DNA of 64,000 nucleotides from an uncultured Flavobacteriaceae bacterium. Lineage in GTDB: Bacteria > Bacteroidota > Bacteroidia > Flavobacteriales > Flavobacteriaceae. The notes under the pieces are model-generated. The model saw nothing but the letters and a program-made list of their open reading frames with translations, was not told the origin of the DNA and did not search any database. Shown piece after piece: positions 55,777 through 64,000 of this stretch; within the stretch, counting starts at the first letter, position 1; every line of letters begins with the position of its first letter. The position numbers and the translations under genes are program-made. The stretch lies in the NCBI GenBank assembly GCA_947494205.1, contig CANLUH010000004.1:278773-342772 (forward strand), read 5' to 3'.

Positions 55777-58193
55777 CTAGATTTAAGTTTCTTTCTTTTA
55801 GATTTTAAACTATTAAAATCTACTAAACACGTTAATTTTAATGATAAAGTATGACTCTTCCTTTCATTTAAAGTGGTTTCAAAATTACGCCCATAACTAG
55901 AGTTTATATCACGATCAAAATAAGTAGCACCAAGTTTATACCCTAAACTTAATTCACTTGCTGGAGCCAACTGCCATTGTGCAAAAAAATCGATATTAAA
56001 AGCATTAAAGTTTGCGTTAACCTCATTTAAATCAATATCATAATTATTTGCTATTAAATCACCCGATTTTGCTAAGGTAAATTGCTTATCGTAATCTACT
56101 TGAATCCAATAATGACGAATATTTGCTGTTAAACTAAACTTAGAATTTAATGCATAATCTATATTTAGATTATTAGTTAATTGTTTTACTTTTCGTTGCC
56201 CAAATAAAATATCATCATTAGCTATGGTTAAAAACCCAGCATCGTTAGGTAAGTAATCTAAGTCTCCTTCCAATTCTAATGCTAAATGTTCTCCAATACG
56301 CGAACGTAATGCAAAACCTGTAGAGGCTGCTTCTTTAAAAACATAAGAATTAAAATATTTTGCATACGTTACATACCCTGCAAAGGATATATTTTTATTT
56401 CTATTAGTTTGGTATTCTAGTAATACCTCTACAAAAGCGGGTTCTTTAAAAGCACGGTCTTTTACTCTTGCCTCAAAAAAGTCTTGTCCCTTATTTTGGT
56501 ATGTTAATTCTACAAAAATGTTGTGATTATTTGGTCGTCTTCCAAAAAATTGTAATTCGTAAAATGAGCGTTCTTTTGCTTTTAGACTATAGTAATACCG
56601 TTGAAAATGGTTTACATCTATTTTATAATAAGCAAATAGGTTTTTAGCTTTACTTTTTACATAAGACAAAGAACCATAATAGGTTAAACTATTGTTTCGT
56701 GGATTAAATCCAAAATCGTTATTATCGTAGTTTTCATCTTTTAAAGAGGCTAATAACAACCCTCTCCATTGTCCGCTAATTTTACTTACTGCTGCTTGAT
56801 AATGATGTCCAAACTCATTTTTACTATTAGAAAAGTATTTTTGAGATACTGCTTTTTTAAGACTTAAATTATAGCTTCTATTTTTATCGTATAAACGCAA
56901 TAAAGCAGCTGTTAAATTTGCATCGTAAACACTTCCGCTTCTTAAAACCGAATTATTTATTAATGTAACCGAAGAGTTGTTTTTTAAGGTTTGGTCTAAT
57001 ACTATTGCATTATAATTAGTTAAAGGATTTGTTTCTGCTGTTCGAGTTTCACCGGTTGTTTCATTTATAATAGTTGCTTCACTCTTACTTGTTACACCGT
57101 TTAACACGCCTATTGCTAAGCCTTTTTCAGACTTTCCGGTAAATTTTATAAGGTTAACGATATTAGACGATACTGGGTTCTCTATAATAGTTTCTGCTTC
57201 GCTTATCTCAATATTATCTTTATTAATGGGTTCTCCTCCAATATTTCTAGTATATAAATAACCGCCTTTATCGAAAATCTCGGTACCTTCTACAAAAAAT
57301 TGTCTGTTTTCATCGAATCTAATTTCAAAAGGAGATAAATTAAAAACTTGATCATCGGAAGGCGCTTGACTAAAATCTGGAATTAAAGATACATCTAGTG
57401 TATAAGCGTTTTTATAAACATATTTTAAATCTAAGCCACCATTAAAACTTGTTTTAGAATCACCTTCTGGACTATGTTCGTTTACTAAAGAAATAAAAGG
57501 AAAAAAAGACAAATTAATTGGAGGGTTAATTCCTTCTAAACCTTCCAGTTTCCCAAATTGATTAAGTACACCATCTATGTCTGCATTAATATAATTCCAA
57601 AATGAATTTTCATTTGTAGCCGAATCAAAACGCTCGAAATTAATTCTAAAATTAGATAGATCCCCTTTTGGAAAACGCAAACTATTAAATGGAATTTTAA
57701 ATTCTACCGTCCACTTATCGCCATATACTTTAACCGCACTTTCCCATACCGCATTCCATTCATCATAATTATCATTATTAGTAACTTTAATATCAACTTG
57801 CACATTAGCAGCTGTAGTAATAAAAGCCCAACCTTCTCTATTGGCGCCAAAGGGATCTAAAATAACTCCAAAATAATCCGACGCCCCAGTATCATCTCTG
57901 GTAGTTAATTGTGTATTTATTTTATGTTCTGGTTTTATAAATAATTCTGCAGCTACATATAAATAAGCCTCATCATTAGCCAAAGCTATTTTTGTTTGTT
58001 GAGATGCTGGCTTACCATTATTTGGTGTTATTTGTTTAAAATTGCCTACAACTAATTGTTGTTCCCAAATAGATTCGTTTAAGTTTCCATCTATTTTAAT
58101 GTTCTCATTTAAAACAGTACTTCTTATTTGTTTTTGAGCTGCAACTGTTATTACTGTAAATAAAGCGATGATACTAATGCTTAACGTTTTCAT
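55773..58193 (-). CDS. DUF5916 outer-membrane protein with CBM9-like N-terminal domain
   Basis: 806 aa with a signal peptide (ends near TVAAQ). Residues about 25-215 are a family-9 carbohydrate-binding-like module (KIDGNLNESIWEQ, DEAYLYVAAELF, VEFKIPFNSLRFP), followed by a DUF5916 barrel-like region (DLKYVYKNAYTLDVSLIPDFSQ, RQFFVEGTEIFD). Such proteins sit in the outer membrane; substrate unknown. Divergent from the kinase gene with a triple GGTTAA repeat 55-82 bp upstream, so it is a likely target of the adjacent two-component system. Confidence 0.85.
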   Translation of the reverse strand: MKTLSISIIALFTVITVAAQKQIRSTVLNENIKIDGNLNESIWEQQLVVGNFKQITPNNGKPASQQTKIALANDEAYLYVAAELFIKPEHKINTQLTTRDDTGASDYFGVILDPFGANREGWAFITTAANVQVDIKVTNNDNYDEWNAVWESAVKVYGDKWTVEFKIPFNSLRFPKGDLSNFRINFERFDSATNENSFWNYINADIDGVLNQFGKLEGLEGINPPINLSFFPFISLVNEHSPEGDSKTSFNGGLDLKYVYKNAYTLDVSLIPDFSQAPSDDQVFNLSPFEIRFDENRQFFVEGTEIFDKGGYLYTRNIGGEPINKDNIEISEAETIIENPVSSNIVNLIKFTGKSEKGLAIGVLNGVTSKSEATIINETTGETRTAETNPLTNYNAIVLDQTLKNNSSVTLINNSVLRSGSVYDANLTAALLRLYDKNRSYNLSLKKAVSQKYFSNSKNEFGHHYQAAVSKISGQWRGLLLASLKDENYDNNDFGFNPRNNSLTYYGSLSYVKSKAKNLFAYYKIDVNHFQRYYYSLKAKERSFYELQFFGRRPNNHNIFVELTYQNKGQDFFEARVKDRAFKEPAFVEVLLEYQTNRNKNISFAGYVTYAKYFNSYVFKEAASTGFALRSRIGEHLALELEGDLDYLPNDAGFLTIANDDILFGQRKVKQLTNNLNIDYALNSKFSLTANIRHYWIQVDYDKQFTLAKSGDLIANNYDIDLNEVNANFNAFNIDFFAQWQLAPASELSLGYKLGATYFDRDINSSYGRNFETTLNERKSHTLSLKLTCLVDFNSLKSKRKKLKSS

Positions 58194-58247
58194 GTTTTTT
58201 GTTATTTAAATCCAGCTACAAAAGTGGCTTGAAAAAACAGTGTAATG

Positions 58248-58275
58248 GGTTAAGCCATGGTTAAAGAGAGGTTAA
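58248..58275. promoter_or_regulatory. Triple GGTTAA direct repeat, 11-bp periodicity
   Basis: GGTTAA at 58248, 58259 and 58270, exactly one helical turn apart, upstream of the DUF5916 gene. This spacing is typical of OmpR/CpxR-type regulator binding. The repeats read in the opposite direction to the DUF5916 gene. Confidence 0.6.
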
Positions 58276-58355
58276 AGACAGTTTTGCTTATGTTAATAGA
58301 ATTTTAAACAGTTCTGTAATCCTCCGCAAGTATTAGGAATAGAAGTAAAAACTAA

Positions 58356-58375
58356 GTTAATGCAAGGTTAATGCA
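58356..58375 (+). promoter_or_regulatory. Double GTTAATGCA direct repeat upstream of kinase gene
   Basis: GTTAATGCA at 58356 and 58367 (11 bp apart). The first G is 53 bp before the kinase -7 element, the same distance as in the small secreted-protein promoter. Confidence 0.65.
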
Positions 58376-58408
58376 TTTATATTATTACAGATTAACCTGT
58401 ACTATTCT

Positions 58409-58416
58409 TATTTTTG
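58409..58416 (+). promoter_or_regulatory. Putative -7 element TATTTTTG of kinase gene
   Basis: TAnnTTTG match only 5 bp before the ATG; transcription would start at or very near the start codon, so a leaderless mRNA is likely if this is the promoter. Confidence 0.5.
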
Positions 58417-58420
58417 GTTT

Positions 58421-59812
58421 ATGCTAAAAAAAATTAACATACTCATTTTGGCTTCCATTATTGGGTTGCTAGCTTTATCTGCAATACAAGGGTATCTTAT
58501 AAATAACACCTACAAATTAAAAAAGACTGCTTTTATTACAGAAACAAGGAAATCTATTTCAAGAGTCGATGATTTCTCTCCAGAGTTAGATTCTATTAAC
58601 GATATATGGCAAGATTATTTTTTAAACTTATTGGCAGATTATAAAAGAAAAACGATTTCAAAAACAGAAATACTACCTCGTTTAAAAGCAAAAACCGATT
58701 CTTTAAATGAGTCTTACAAGGCTAATTACAAAAGAGAATTAACCAAAAAAGGGTTAAAATACGGGCTTAAGTTCCAAAAAAAAATAAAGACCATTATTTT
58801 ACTCGACAGTATTAAAAACGATACTATTTTTAATCATGAAAACACGTCTAAAATACATCTTTTAGGAGAGCATTTCGATAAAGAAAGCGCTCATAAAGTA
58901 AGTAATTCTATGTGGCTAACTGACCACTCTTTTGAACGTAGTACAGACAGTACATCTACTACTTTAACATACGATTTACATTTTGAAACCGAAGATTTTA
59001 TGAATATAGAAGGTTGGGAACGCATTGTCATCATTAGAATGAAGTGGTTATTAATATGTTCTATCTTTATTTTCTTATTTGTATTTGGTCTTCTATTTTA
59101 CTCCATAAAAAACTTAATCAATCAGAAAAAAATAGCAGATATTAAAACCGATTTTGTAAATAATATTACTCACGAATTAAAAACACCTTTAGCCACTTTA
59201 TCTCTAGCCACAAAAATGTTAAAGAAGGATAATATTAAAGGGCAACCTTTAATAGTTAATTCTACAGTTAGTACTATAGAAAGACAAAATAAGCGTTTAC
59301 AAAAATTAATAGATCAAGTACTAAACAATAGCTTAGGCTATAAAGAGATTACTTTAAAAAAGGAACCTGTAGATTTAAAAGGCTATATAAATACTATCTT
59401 GGATGATTTCATGCTTTCTGTGAAAGATAAAAATGTAGCTCTAACCAGAAATATAAATAACGCAAACGCCAAAGTTTCTATAGATCGTTTTTACTTTACA
59501 ACTGCACTTTTTAATATCTTAGAAAATGCTATAAAATACGGAGGAGATACTATTAACGTAGAAGTATCTGTTACACAAACTCATTTTAGTATTTCTATAA
59601 CTGATAACGGTTTAGGCATTTCATCAAAAAACCAGAAACAGCTATTCGATAAATTTTATCGTGCTGGCAACAAAGAAATACATAATGTAAAAGGTTTAGG
59701 TCTAGGCTTATATTATACCAACCAAATAGTTAAAGCGCATGTAGGGCAAATTCTTATTAAAAGTAATGAAGGGGAAGGCGCTACATTTACAATTAAAATA
59801 CCATTACACTAA
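58421..59812 (+). CDS. Sensor histidine kinase of a two-component system
   Basis: 463 aa. Membrane helices at about 5-27 and 208-230 bracket a periplasmic sensor domain; HisKA with VNNITHELKTPLATL (His251); HATPase with NILENAIKYGG, DNGLGIS and GLGLGLYYT. The next gene, 2 bp downstream, is an OmpR-type regulator, so they form a pair. The arrangement is like RprX/RprY of Bacteroidota. GTTAA repeats upstream suggest autoregulation. Confidence 0.9.
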   Translation: MLKKINILILASIIGLLALSAIQGYLINNTYKLKKTAFITETRKSISRVDDFSPELDSINDIWQDYFLNLLADYKRKTISKTEILPRLKAKTDSLNESYKANYKRELTKKGLKYGLKFQKKIKTIILLDSIKNDTIFNHENTSKIHLLGEHFDKESAHKVSNSMWLTDHSFERSTDSTSTTLTYDLHFETEDFMNIEGWERIVIIRMKWLLICSIFIFLFVFGLLFYSIKNLINQKKIADIKTDFVNNITHELKTPLATLSLATKMLKKDNIKGQPLIVNSTVSTIERQNKRLQKLIDQVLNNSLGYKEITLKKEPVDLKGYINTILDDFMLSVKDKNVALTRNINNANAKVSIDRFYFTTALFNILENAIKYGGDTINVEVSVTQTHFSISITDNGLGISSKNQKQLFDKFYRAGNKEIHNVKGLGLGLYYTNQIVKAHVGQILIKSNEGEGATFTIKIPLH

Positions 59813-59814
59813 AT

Positions 59815-60513
59815 ATGATTTCTACAAACAAACATATTTTATTAGCCGAAGATGACTTTGACTTTGGAAGTCTTTTAAAACAATATTTAGAAATGTCTGG
59901 CTACACAGTAGAATGGGCGAAAGATGGAAAAGAGGCTCTAAATACTTTTAAAAATAGCACTTTTAATATTTGTGTTTTTGATGTTATGATGCCGAAAATG
60001 GATGGCTTTACACTAGCTGAACATATTATAGAATTAAACCCAGAAATGCCTTTTCTTTTTCTAACAGCTAGAAAAATGAAAGCAGATAAAATTAAAGGCT
60101 TAAAACTTGGAGCAGATGATTATATAGTAAAACCTTTTGAAGCAGACGAATTGGTTTTACGATTAAATAACATTTTAAAAAGAACAACGCAAACAATTGA
60201 AAAAACAGTGACTAATCAAGTATTAAAAATTGGTCAATATACTTTCGATACTCATAGGCTAGAACTTAGTATTAATAATAATATACAACGTGTTACAGAA
60301 AAAGAAGGCGACTTAATTACGTTTTTATTTGAACACAAAAATCAACTATTAAAAAGAGAAGTTATTTTAAATGCTGTATGGAAAAACGATGATTTCTTTT
60401 CTGGCAGAAGTATGGATGTTTTTATAAGTAGACTCCGCAAGTACTTTAAAAATGATGCCTCTATTTCTATTGAAAGTATTAGAGGTATAGGTTTAGAATT
60501 TAAAGTTACATAA
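59815..60513 (+). CDS. OmpR-family response regulator
   Basis: 232 aa. Receiver domain (1-120) with acidic pocket LLAEDDFD, phospho-acceptor in CVFDVMMPKMDG (Asp56), the conserved Thr in FLTA and Lys in YIVKPFEADE; C-terminal winged helix (about 135-230: TEKEGDLITFLFEHKNQLLKREVIL, SRSMDVFISRLRKY). Partner of the kinase 2 bp upstream. It is the natural candidate to bind the 11-bp-spaced GTTAA repeats nearby. Confidence 0.92.
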   Translation: MISTNKHILLAEDDFDFGSLLKQYLEMSGYTVEWAKDGKEALNTFKNSTFNICVFDVMMPKMDGFTLAEHIIELNPEMPFLFLTARKMKADKIKGLKLGADDYIVKPFEADELVLRLNNILKRTTQTIEKTVTNQVLKIGQYTFDTHRLELSINNNIQRVTEKEGDLITFLFEHKNQLLKREVILNAVWKNDDFFSGRSMDVFISRLRKYFKNDASISIESIRGIGLEFKVT

Positions 60514-60531
60514 TACACTCATTTTATTAAC

Positions 60532-60549
60532 GTTAACGCTAGGTTAACG
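60532..60549 (+). promoter_or_regulatory. Double GTTAACG direct repeat upstream of secreted coiled-coil gene
   Basis: GTTAACG at 60532 and 60543 (11 bp apart), 53 bp before the -7 element. Compared with the kinase promoter the shared pattern is GTTAAYGCWAGGTTAAYG. Confidence 0.65.
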
Positions 60550-60584
60550 ATGCCAATTTCTTTTTTTAAACTCAAAATACACGA

Positions 60585-60592
60585 TACATTTG
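60585..60592 (+). promoter_or_regulatory. Putative -7 element TACATTTG
   Basis: TAnnTTTG match 28 bp before the ATG at 60620, supporting that start over the longer frame. Confidence 0.55.
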
Positions 60593-60619
60593 TCTTGTAA
60601 AACATTAAAAATCAATATT

Positions 60620-61207
60620 ATGAGACATTTAATTTTAGCAGCAATAATTACTATATCATGTGTAATTAATAATTTTGCTCAAACCACACCACAAACACCA
60701 CAGACTCCAAATACTAATTCTAGTACTTCATACTCTATAAGTATTTCGGGAGATGCAGACGATAATGAATTTTCTGGAACTTCTGTATCTATTAAACGAA
60801 GTGAATCTGTTTACAAATTTAGAGCCACCTTTAACAAGCATAAAACCAATAAGGTAAAAGATAAGCTTATAAAAACATTAGGGACTAAAGATTTAAAAAC
60901 AAATAAAGGCAGTTATTCTTGGATAAAGTATGAAAACGGAAAAGAAGTATTAGAATGTAAACTTACCAAAGGCAACTTGAAACTAATAGTTAATAAAGAT
61001 TTTGCTTCTTCAGCTTTTATAGAAATGGTTAGTGATTTTGGAATACAACTTAAAGATTACATTTCTGGCACAGACTCTAAGGAGGAAAATAAAAAAGAGT
61101 TAGAAAGAGCAGCAAAAGACATTGAACGTGCAAAACAAGATTTAAAACGCGCCGAAAAAGAACTAGAACGTGCTAAAAAAGAGCTAGAGCGTTCCAAAAA
61201 AGACTAG
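60620..61207 (+). CDS. Small secreted protein with C-terminal heptad coiled coil
   Basis: 195 aa from the ATG at 60620; the frame extends 10 codons upstream but overlaps a promoter element there. Signal peptide (ends near INNFAQ), Thr/Pro/Asn-rich linker, a beta-rich middle (SYSISISGDADD, KFRATFNKHKTN), and from about residue 158 a charged heptad helix with repeats AKKELERSKKD-like. Function unknown. Its promoter has the GTTAA repeat seen at the kinase promoter, so it may be the periplasmic output or feedback partner of the two-component system. Confidence 0.7.
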   Translation: MRHLILAAIITISCVINNFAQTTPQTPQTPNTNSSTSYSISISGDADDNEFSGTSVSIKRSESVYKFRATFNKHKTNKVKDKLIKTLGTKDLKTNKGSYSWIKYENGKEVLECKLTKGNLKLIVNKDFASSAFIEMVSDFGIQLKDYISGTDSKEENKKELERAAKDIERAKQDLKRAEKELERAKKELERSKKD

Positions 61208-61242
61208 TTAATAATAATAAATTAAAGCTCAAAAATAGAAAC

Positions 61243-61278
61243 AACGGTAATTACTTTCTTTTAGTAATTACCGTTTCT
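61243..61278 (+). terminator. Rho-independent terminator
   Basis: Stem AACGGTAATTACT / AGTAATTACCGTT with a 7-base loop, then TCTCTTTT; closes the coiled-coil protein transcript. Confidence 0.8.
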
Positions 61279-61388
61279 CTTTTACAGTATCTAACTAACA
61301 TTTAATCAAGATATAAGCATCAATTTTTCTTAATAAAAATGAAAATATGACCGAATATTCATTCTAAAAAATACATTATTACTCAATT

Positions 61389-61421
61389 TAATCGTTATAA
61401 CGATTATTTTAATCGATTAAA
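61389..61421. promoter_or_regulatory. Two adjacent perfect palindromes, candidate operator
   Basis: TAATCGTTATAACGATTA (61389-61406, 18 bp) followed by TTTAATCGATTAAA (61408-61421). Both are built from TAATCG half-sites. They lie 54-86 bp upstream of the LamG-gene -7 element. Confidence 0.55.
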
Positions 61422-61474
61422 TGCTAATTGTAAAAAAATCAATAAGTTATGCTTGCATAAGAAATATTATTATC

Positions 61475-61482
61475 TAATTTTG
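61475..61482 (+). promoter_or_regulatory. Putative -7 element TAATTTTG of LamG gene
   Basis: TAnnTTTG match 39 bp before the ATG at 61522. Confidence 0.5.
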
Positions 61483-61521
61483 CCGACCGTCCCTCAAAAA
61501 AAATTAGAAATACTCAAGTAA

Positions 61522-64000
61522 ATGAAAAAAAACCTACTTTTAGTAGCTACTCTATTTTTGTTGGCTACATCTTTTAATGTTGCAGTTTCGCAGACTACAA
61601 TTTTTAATGCAAATTTTAGTAATGCTGCCGGTGATAATGCATGGGTAAATAACGTTGGCAGTGATTGGTTAAGAGGAACCGATGCTGCAGCTCATGGCGC
61701 AGGAAACTATATGTATATTCAAAGAAGCGGATCTACTGGGCAATATTTTCCAGACTCTAACTCTTATGTAGATTCTCCAACAATTGACTTAACAGGTTAT
61801 GAATTACTAACTCTTTCATTACGTGTAAATTTGGATACTGAAGCTGGTTTTGACGGTTTAAGAATTTTATTTTCTAACGATGGTGGGACAACGTTTCACC
61901 CTTTAGGTAAATTCGATGATGAAGCTGTTAACTGGTATAACGATGCAGGTGTAGATGCTTTTGGAACTGTTAGCGGAGTAGCAGCAGTAAATGGATGGAG
62001 TGGAGCTAGCGGTGGTTGGTATACAGCAACAATAGACTTACCTTCTCAAGGATTCGATAATCAAGACGATATTATATTTTCTCTGCAATTTGCATCAGAT
62101 AATGTTTTTCAAGATGTTGGTGTTGCAGTAGATGATTTTACAATAACAGGGTACCCTATAACAGCAAAAGTATACCCAGATTGCGGTATTGGTATTGGAG
62201 ATAAATTAGAATTATGGTTAAACCCAACTACATTATCGTCTTTAAGTGATGGAGATAGAGTTAGTAGATGGCCTAATCGATCTGGTATTAACCCAGATTG
62301 GACAGACGCAACTTCATCTGGAGATTTAAGACCTACGTATAACAACGATGCAACTAACAATGTAAACTTTAACCCTGTTGTTAGTTTCGACAGTACAAAT
62401 TCCATGTTTGGTAAACAAGGATTTTATAATAGCGATATATTTATAGTTATTAATCCAGGAGTTCCAATCTCATCTGCAGCAGCAACAGAAGATGTCTTTA
62501 TGGGAGACGATTACCTAGAAATATCTCCGGGAGAAGATGTTACTGGTGTTTCCGTTAATGATACTTCGGTGAGATTTGGAGCTTTTCCAGATATTGTAGC
62601 CTATAATCAAGGAGCAAATGACAGCTATGGTAGAGCCATAGTAAGTAGCACAATCGTTTACGATAGACCTGTAATTTTTAATGCACGTTTAAACGCTGCT
62701 GGTAATGGAATGGATTTATTTTTAGATGGTATTAATCTAGGTGTTACACTAAACCCTGCTTTAGTAAGAGAAGAAAACATAAGTACTTTTAAAGATATTT
62801 TAAATTCAAGATATTGGTTAGGTCGTTCGGAGTTTTTTGGGCCTAGTTTTAGTGGAGACATCTTAGAAGTCATGGCTTTTTCTGAACGTAAAAGTGATAT
62901 AGACAGAAAACGTATTGAATCTTACTTAGGTATAAAATATGGTATTACGCTGGGGCTTTTCCCTGTTGCAGCACTAGGTTTACCTCACGTTCCAGGAGAG
63001 TATTATGACTCTGCAGGAAATGCTTTATGGAATGCTTCTTTACATACAAACTACACTTATAATGTTGCAGGTATTGGGCGTGATGATTGCTCGTTACTAT
63101 ACCAAAAACAAGCAAAAAGTATCGATCCAAATACATTTATTACTATAGGTCTAGGAGATATTTACGAAACAAATTCAGCGAACCCAAATACATTTGCAAA
63201 CAATGGAGATTTCTTAATTTGGGGAAGCACACTATCTACATTAACCGCTTTACCTACGCCACTATCTGTTAATTTAGGACCAAGTTTAGTGACCACTTTT
63301 ACAGATGTTTCAGAGCGTACATGGAAATTTGTAGAAACTACAGCTACAGATATACCACAAGTTAAATTATCTGTTTCTACAGCTGGCTTATCGTCTCTTC
63401 CTCCATTAACTGGCAACGATGCTTATGTAATGATTGTTGCAGATGATGATGCTTTTACAACAAATGTAGAAACCGTATTCTTAAATACTAATGGTGCATC
63501 TCAAGAATGTTTTTATGATTTTGATGGTACTAAATTTGTAAAATTTGGAGTGGCTCACGAAGTTGTTTCTTCAAGACATATAGAATTTGATGGTATTAAT
63601 GATTATGTGAAAATTGGAGACCAATTAGATCAAACAGGTGCTTTTAGTATATCTGCATGGGTTTACACAAGTGGTTCTAATGATGATACTTCAGAAAAAA
63701 CAATAGTTTCTAAAAGAGGAAGCGGAACAGATGGTTACCACTTTTACCTTTCAGATGCTAATAAGTTAGTGATGCAATATGGAGGTGTATCTTCCATGCA
63801 AATAGAAAGCAATACTACTTTAAATGAAAACCAATGGCGTTATGTTGCTTTTACTTTTGATGGTTCTAAAGGAAAGTTATACATAGATGGTGTAGAAGAT
63901 AATGAGAAAGCAATGCTATCGCCTACAACTAATACTAATGATTTTTGTATCGGTGCTCGTTATATAGACAAGACTAATATTATTAACCACTTTAAAGGAA
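61522..64000 (+). CDS. Large secreted LamG-domain protein, likely T9SS substrate, partial
   Basis: The frame opens at ATG 61522 and runs off the right edge (826 residues seen). Signal peptide (MKKNLLLVATLFLLATSF, cleavage near VSQ). Residues about 25-210 are a jelly-roll module (SPTIDLTGYELLTLSLRV, VAVDDFTITGYP); about 225-480 is a concanavalin-like region with LELWLNPTTLSSLSDG and RKRIESYLGIKYGITLG; from about 687 a LamG domain starts (EFDGINDYVKIGDQL, FSISAWVYTSG, WRYVAFTFDGSKGKLYIDG). Such proteins normally end in a type IX sorting domain, outside the window. Surface adhesin or glycan binder by family. Confidence 0.85.
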   Translation, partial: MKKNLLLVATLFLLATSFNVAVSQTTIFNANFSNAAGDNAWVNNVGSDWLRGTDAAAHGAGNYMYIQRSGSTGQYFPDSNSYVDSPTIDLTGYELLTLSLRVNLDTEAGFDGLRILFSNDGGTTFHPLGKFDDEAVNWYNDAGVDAFGTVSGVAAVNGWSGASGGWYTATIDLPSQGFDNQDDIIFSLQFASDNVFQDVGVAVDDFTITGYPITAKVYPDCGIGIGDKLELWLNPTTLSSLSDGDRVSRWPNRSGINPDWTDATSSGDLRPTYNNDATNNVNFNPVVSFDSTNSMFGKQGFYNSDIFIVINPGVPISSAAATEDVFMGDDYLEISPGEDVTGVSVNDTSVRFGAFPDIVAYNQGANDSYGRAIVSSTIVYDRPVIFNARLNAAGNGMDLFLDGINLGVTLNPALVREENISTFKDILNSRYWLGRSEFFGPSFSGDILEVMAFSERKSDIDRKRIESYLGIKYGITLGLFPVAALGLPHVPGEYYDSAGNALWNASLHTNYTYNVAGIGRDDCSLLYQKQAKSIDPNTFITIGLGDIYETNSANPNTFANNGDFLIWGSTLSTLTALPTPLSVNLGPSLVTTFTDVSERTWKFVETTATDIPQVKLSVSTAGLSSLPPLTGNDAYVMIVADDDAFTTNVETVFLNTNGASQECFYDFDGTKFVKFGVAHEVVSSRHIEFDGINDYVKIGDQLDQTGAFSISAWVYTSGSNDDTSEKTIVSKRGSGTDGYHFYLSDANKLVMQYGGVSSMQIESNTTLNENQWRYVAFTFDGSKGKLYIDGVEDNEKAMLSPTTNTNDFCIGARYIDKTNIINHFKG

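Larger units (their letters stand above)
61208..61521. other. Intergenic region with terminator, palindromes and promoter
   Basis: 314 bp without a gene. It holds a strong hairpin terminator (61243-61278), two adjacent palindromes (61389-61421) and a -7 element (61475-61482) for the LamG gene. Confidence 0.6.

Noticed and set aside
58389..58397. Inverted GGTTAAT next to the kinase -7 element as a further regulator site
   Set aside because: A single half-site in the other orientation without an 11-bp partner; not enough to call.
62109..63416. Several minus-strand ORFs of 61-98 codons
   Set aside because: They lie opposite the LamG gene, whose plus-strand frame is open from 61522 to the edge with recognisable domains.

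Overview
The window is AT-rich DNA from a member of the Bacteroidota, most likely a marine Flavobacteriaceae. The support is promoter elements of the TAnnTTTG type, rare Shine-Dalgarno sequences, a type IX-style secreted LamG protein, giant YD-repeat proteins with a Bacteroidota-type architecture, and a fused hemC-hemD gene. There are no rRNA or tRNA genes, no CRISPR array, and no transposase or integrase.

Region 1 (1-8.0 kb): the left edge carries part of an extracellular contractile injection system (eCIS) operon on the minus strand. In order it encodes a Pvc16-like DUF4255 protein, an unrecognised 338-aa protein, a tail sheath with a large Ala-rich insertion, two tube proteins, a 55-aa DUF5908 protein missed by long-ORF calling, and the start of a CIS-tube/LysM-type hub protein. 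A hybrid histidine kinase with TPRs is divergent from it. The intergenic space holds a 23-bp tandem repeat and two palindromes one double helical turn apart.

Region 2 (8.0-27.3 kb): an 18-kb minus-strand RHS/YD-repeat operon encodes 2061-aa, 204-aa and 3648-aa secreted proteins. It lies between the 3' end of a DnaJ/TerB-domain gene and a 59-bp broken copy of that same 3' end, which suggests that the island arrived or was rearranged as a unit.

Region 3 (27.5-36.4 kb): housekeeping genes, namely bacilliredoxin, PlsC-like acyltransferase, HD hydrolase, AraC regulator, PA0069-type radical SAM protein, crotonase and an NtrY-like kinase, followed by hemJ and hemH.

Region 4 (36.6-53.6 kb): a heme biosynthesis cluster. 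With hemJ and hemH just upstream it gives hemA, hemCD, hemE, hemF and hemB, so the steps from glutamyl-tRNA to heme are covered except for glutamate-1-semialdehyde aminotransferase. An AraC regulator is divergent from hemA. A four-helix-bundle gene flanked by inverted heptanucleotide arrays is inserted between hemCD and hemE. A membrane-spanning SF2 helicase-like protein sits between hemF and hemB.

Region 5 (53.7-64 kb): a Big2 lipoprotein, an outer-membrane barrel and a cytochrome c; then a DUF5916 outer-membrane protein, a histidine kinase/OmpR-type regulator pair and a small secreted coiled-coil protein. GTTAA direct repeats with 11-bp periodicity stand in front of the kinase and of the small secreted gene, each exactly 53 bp from its -7 element, and a triple repeat lies in front of the DUF5916 gene. 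I read this as a local autoregulated regulon. The window ends inside a T9SS-type LamG protein.
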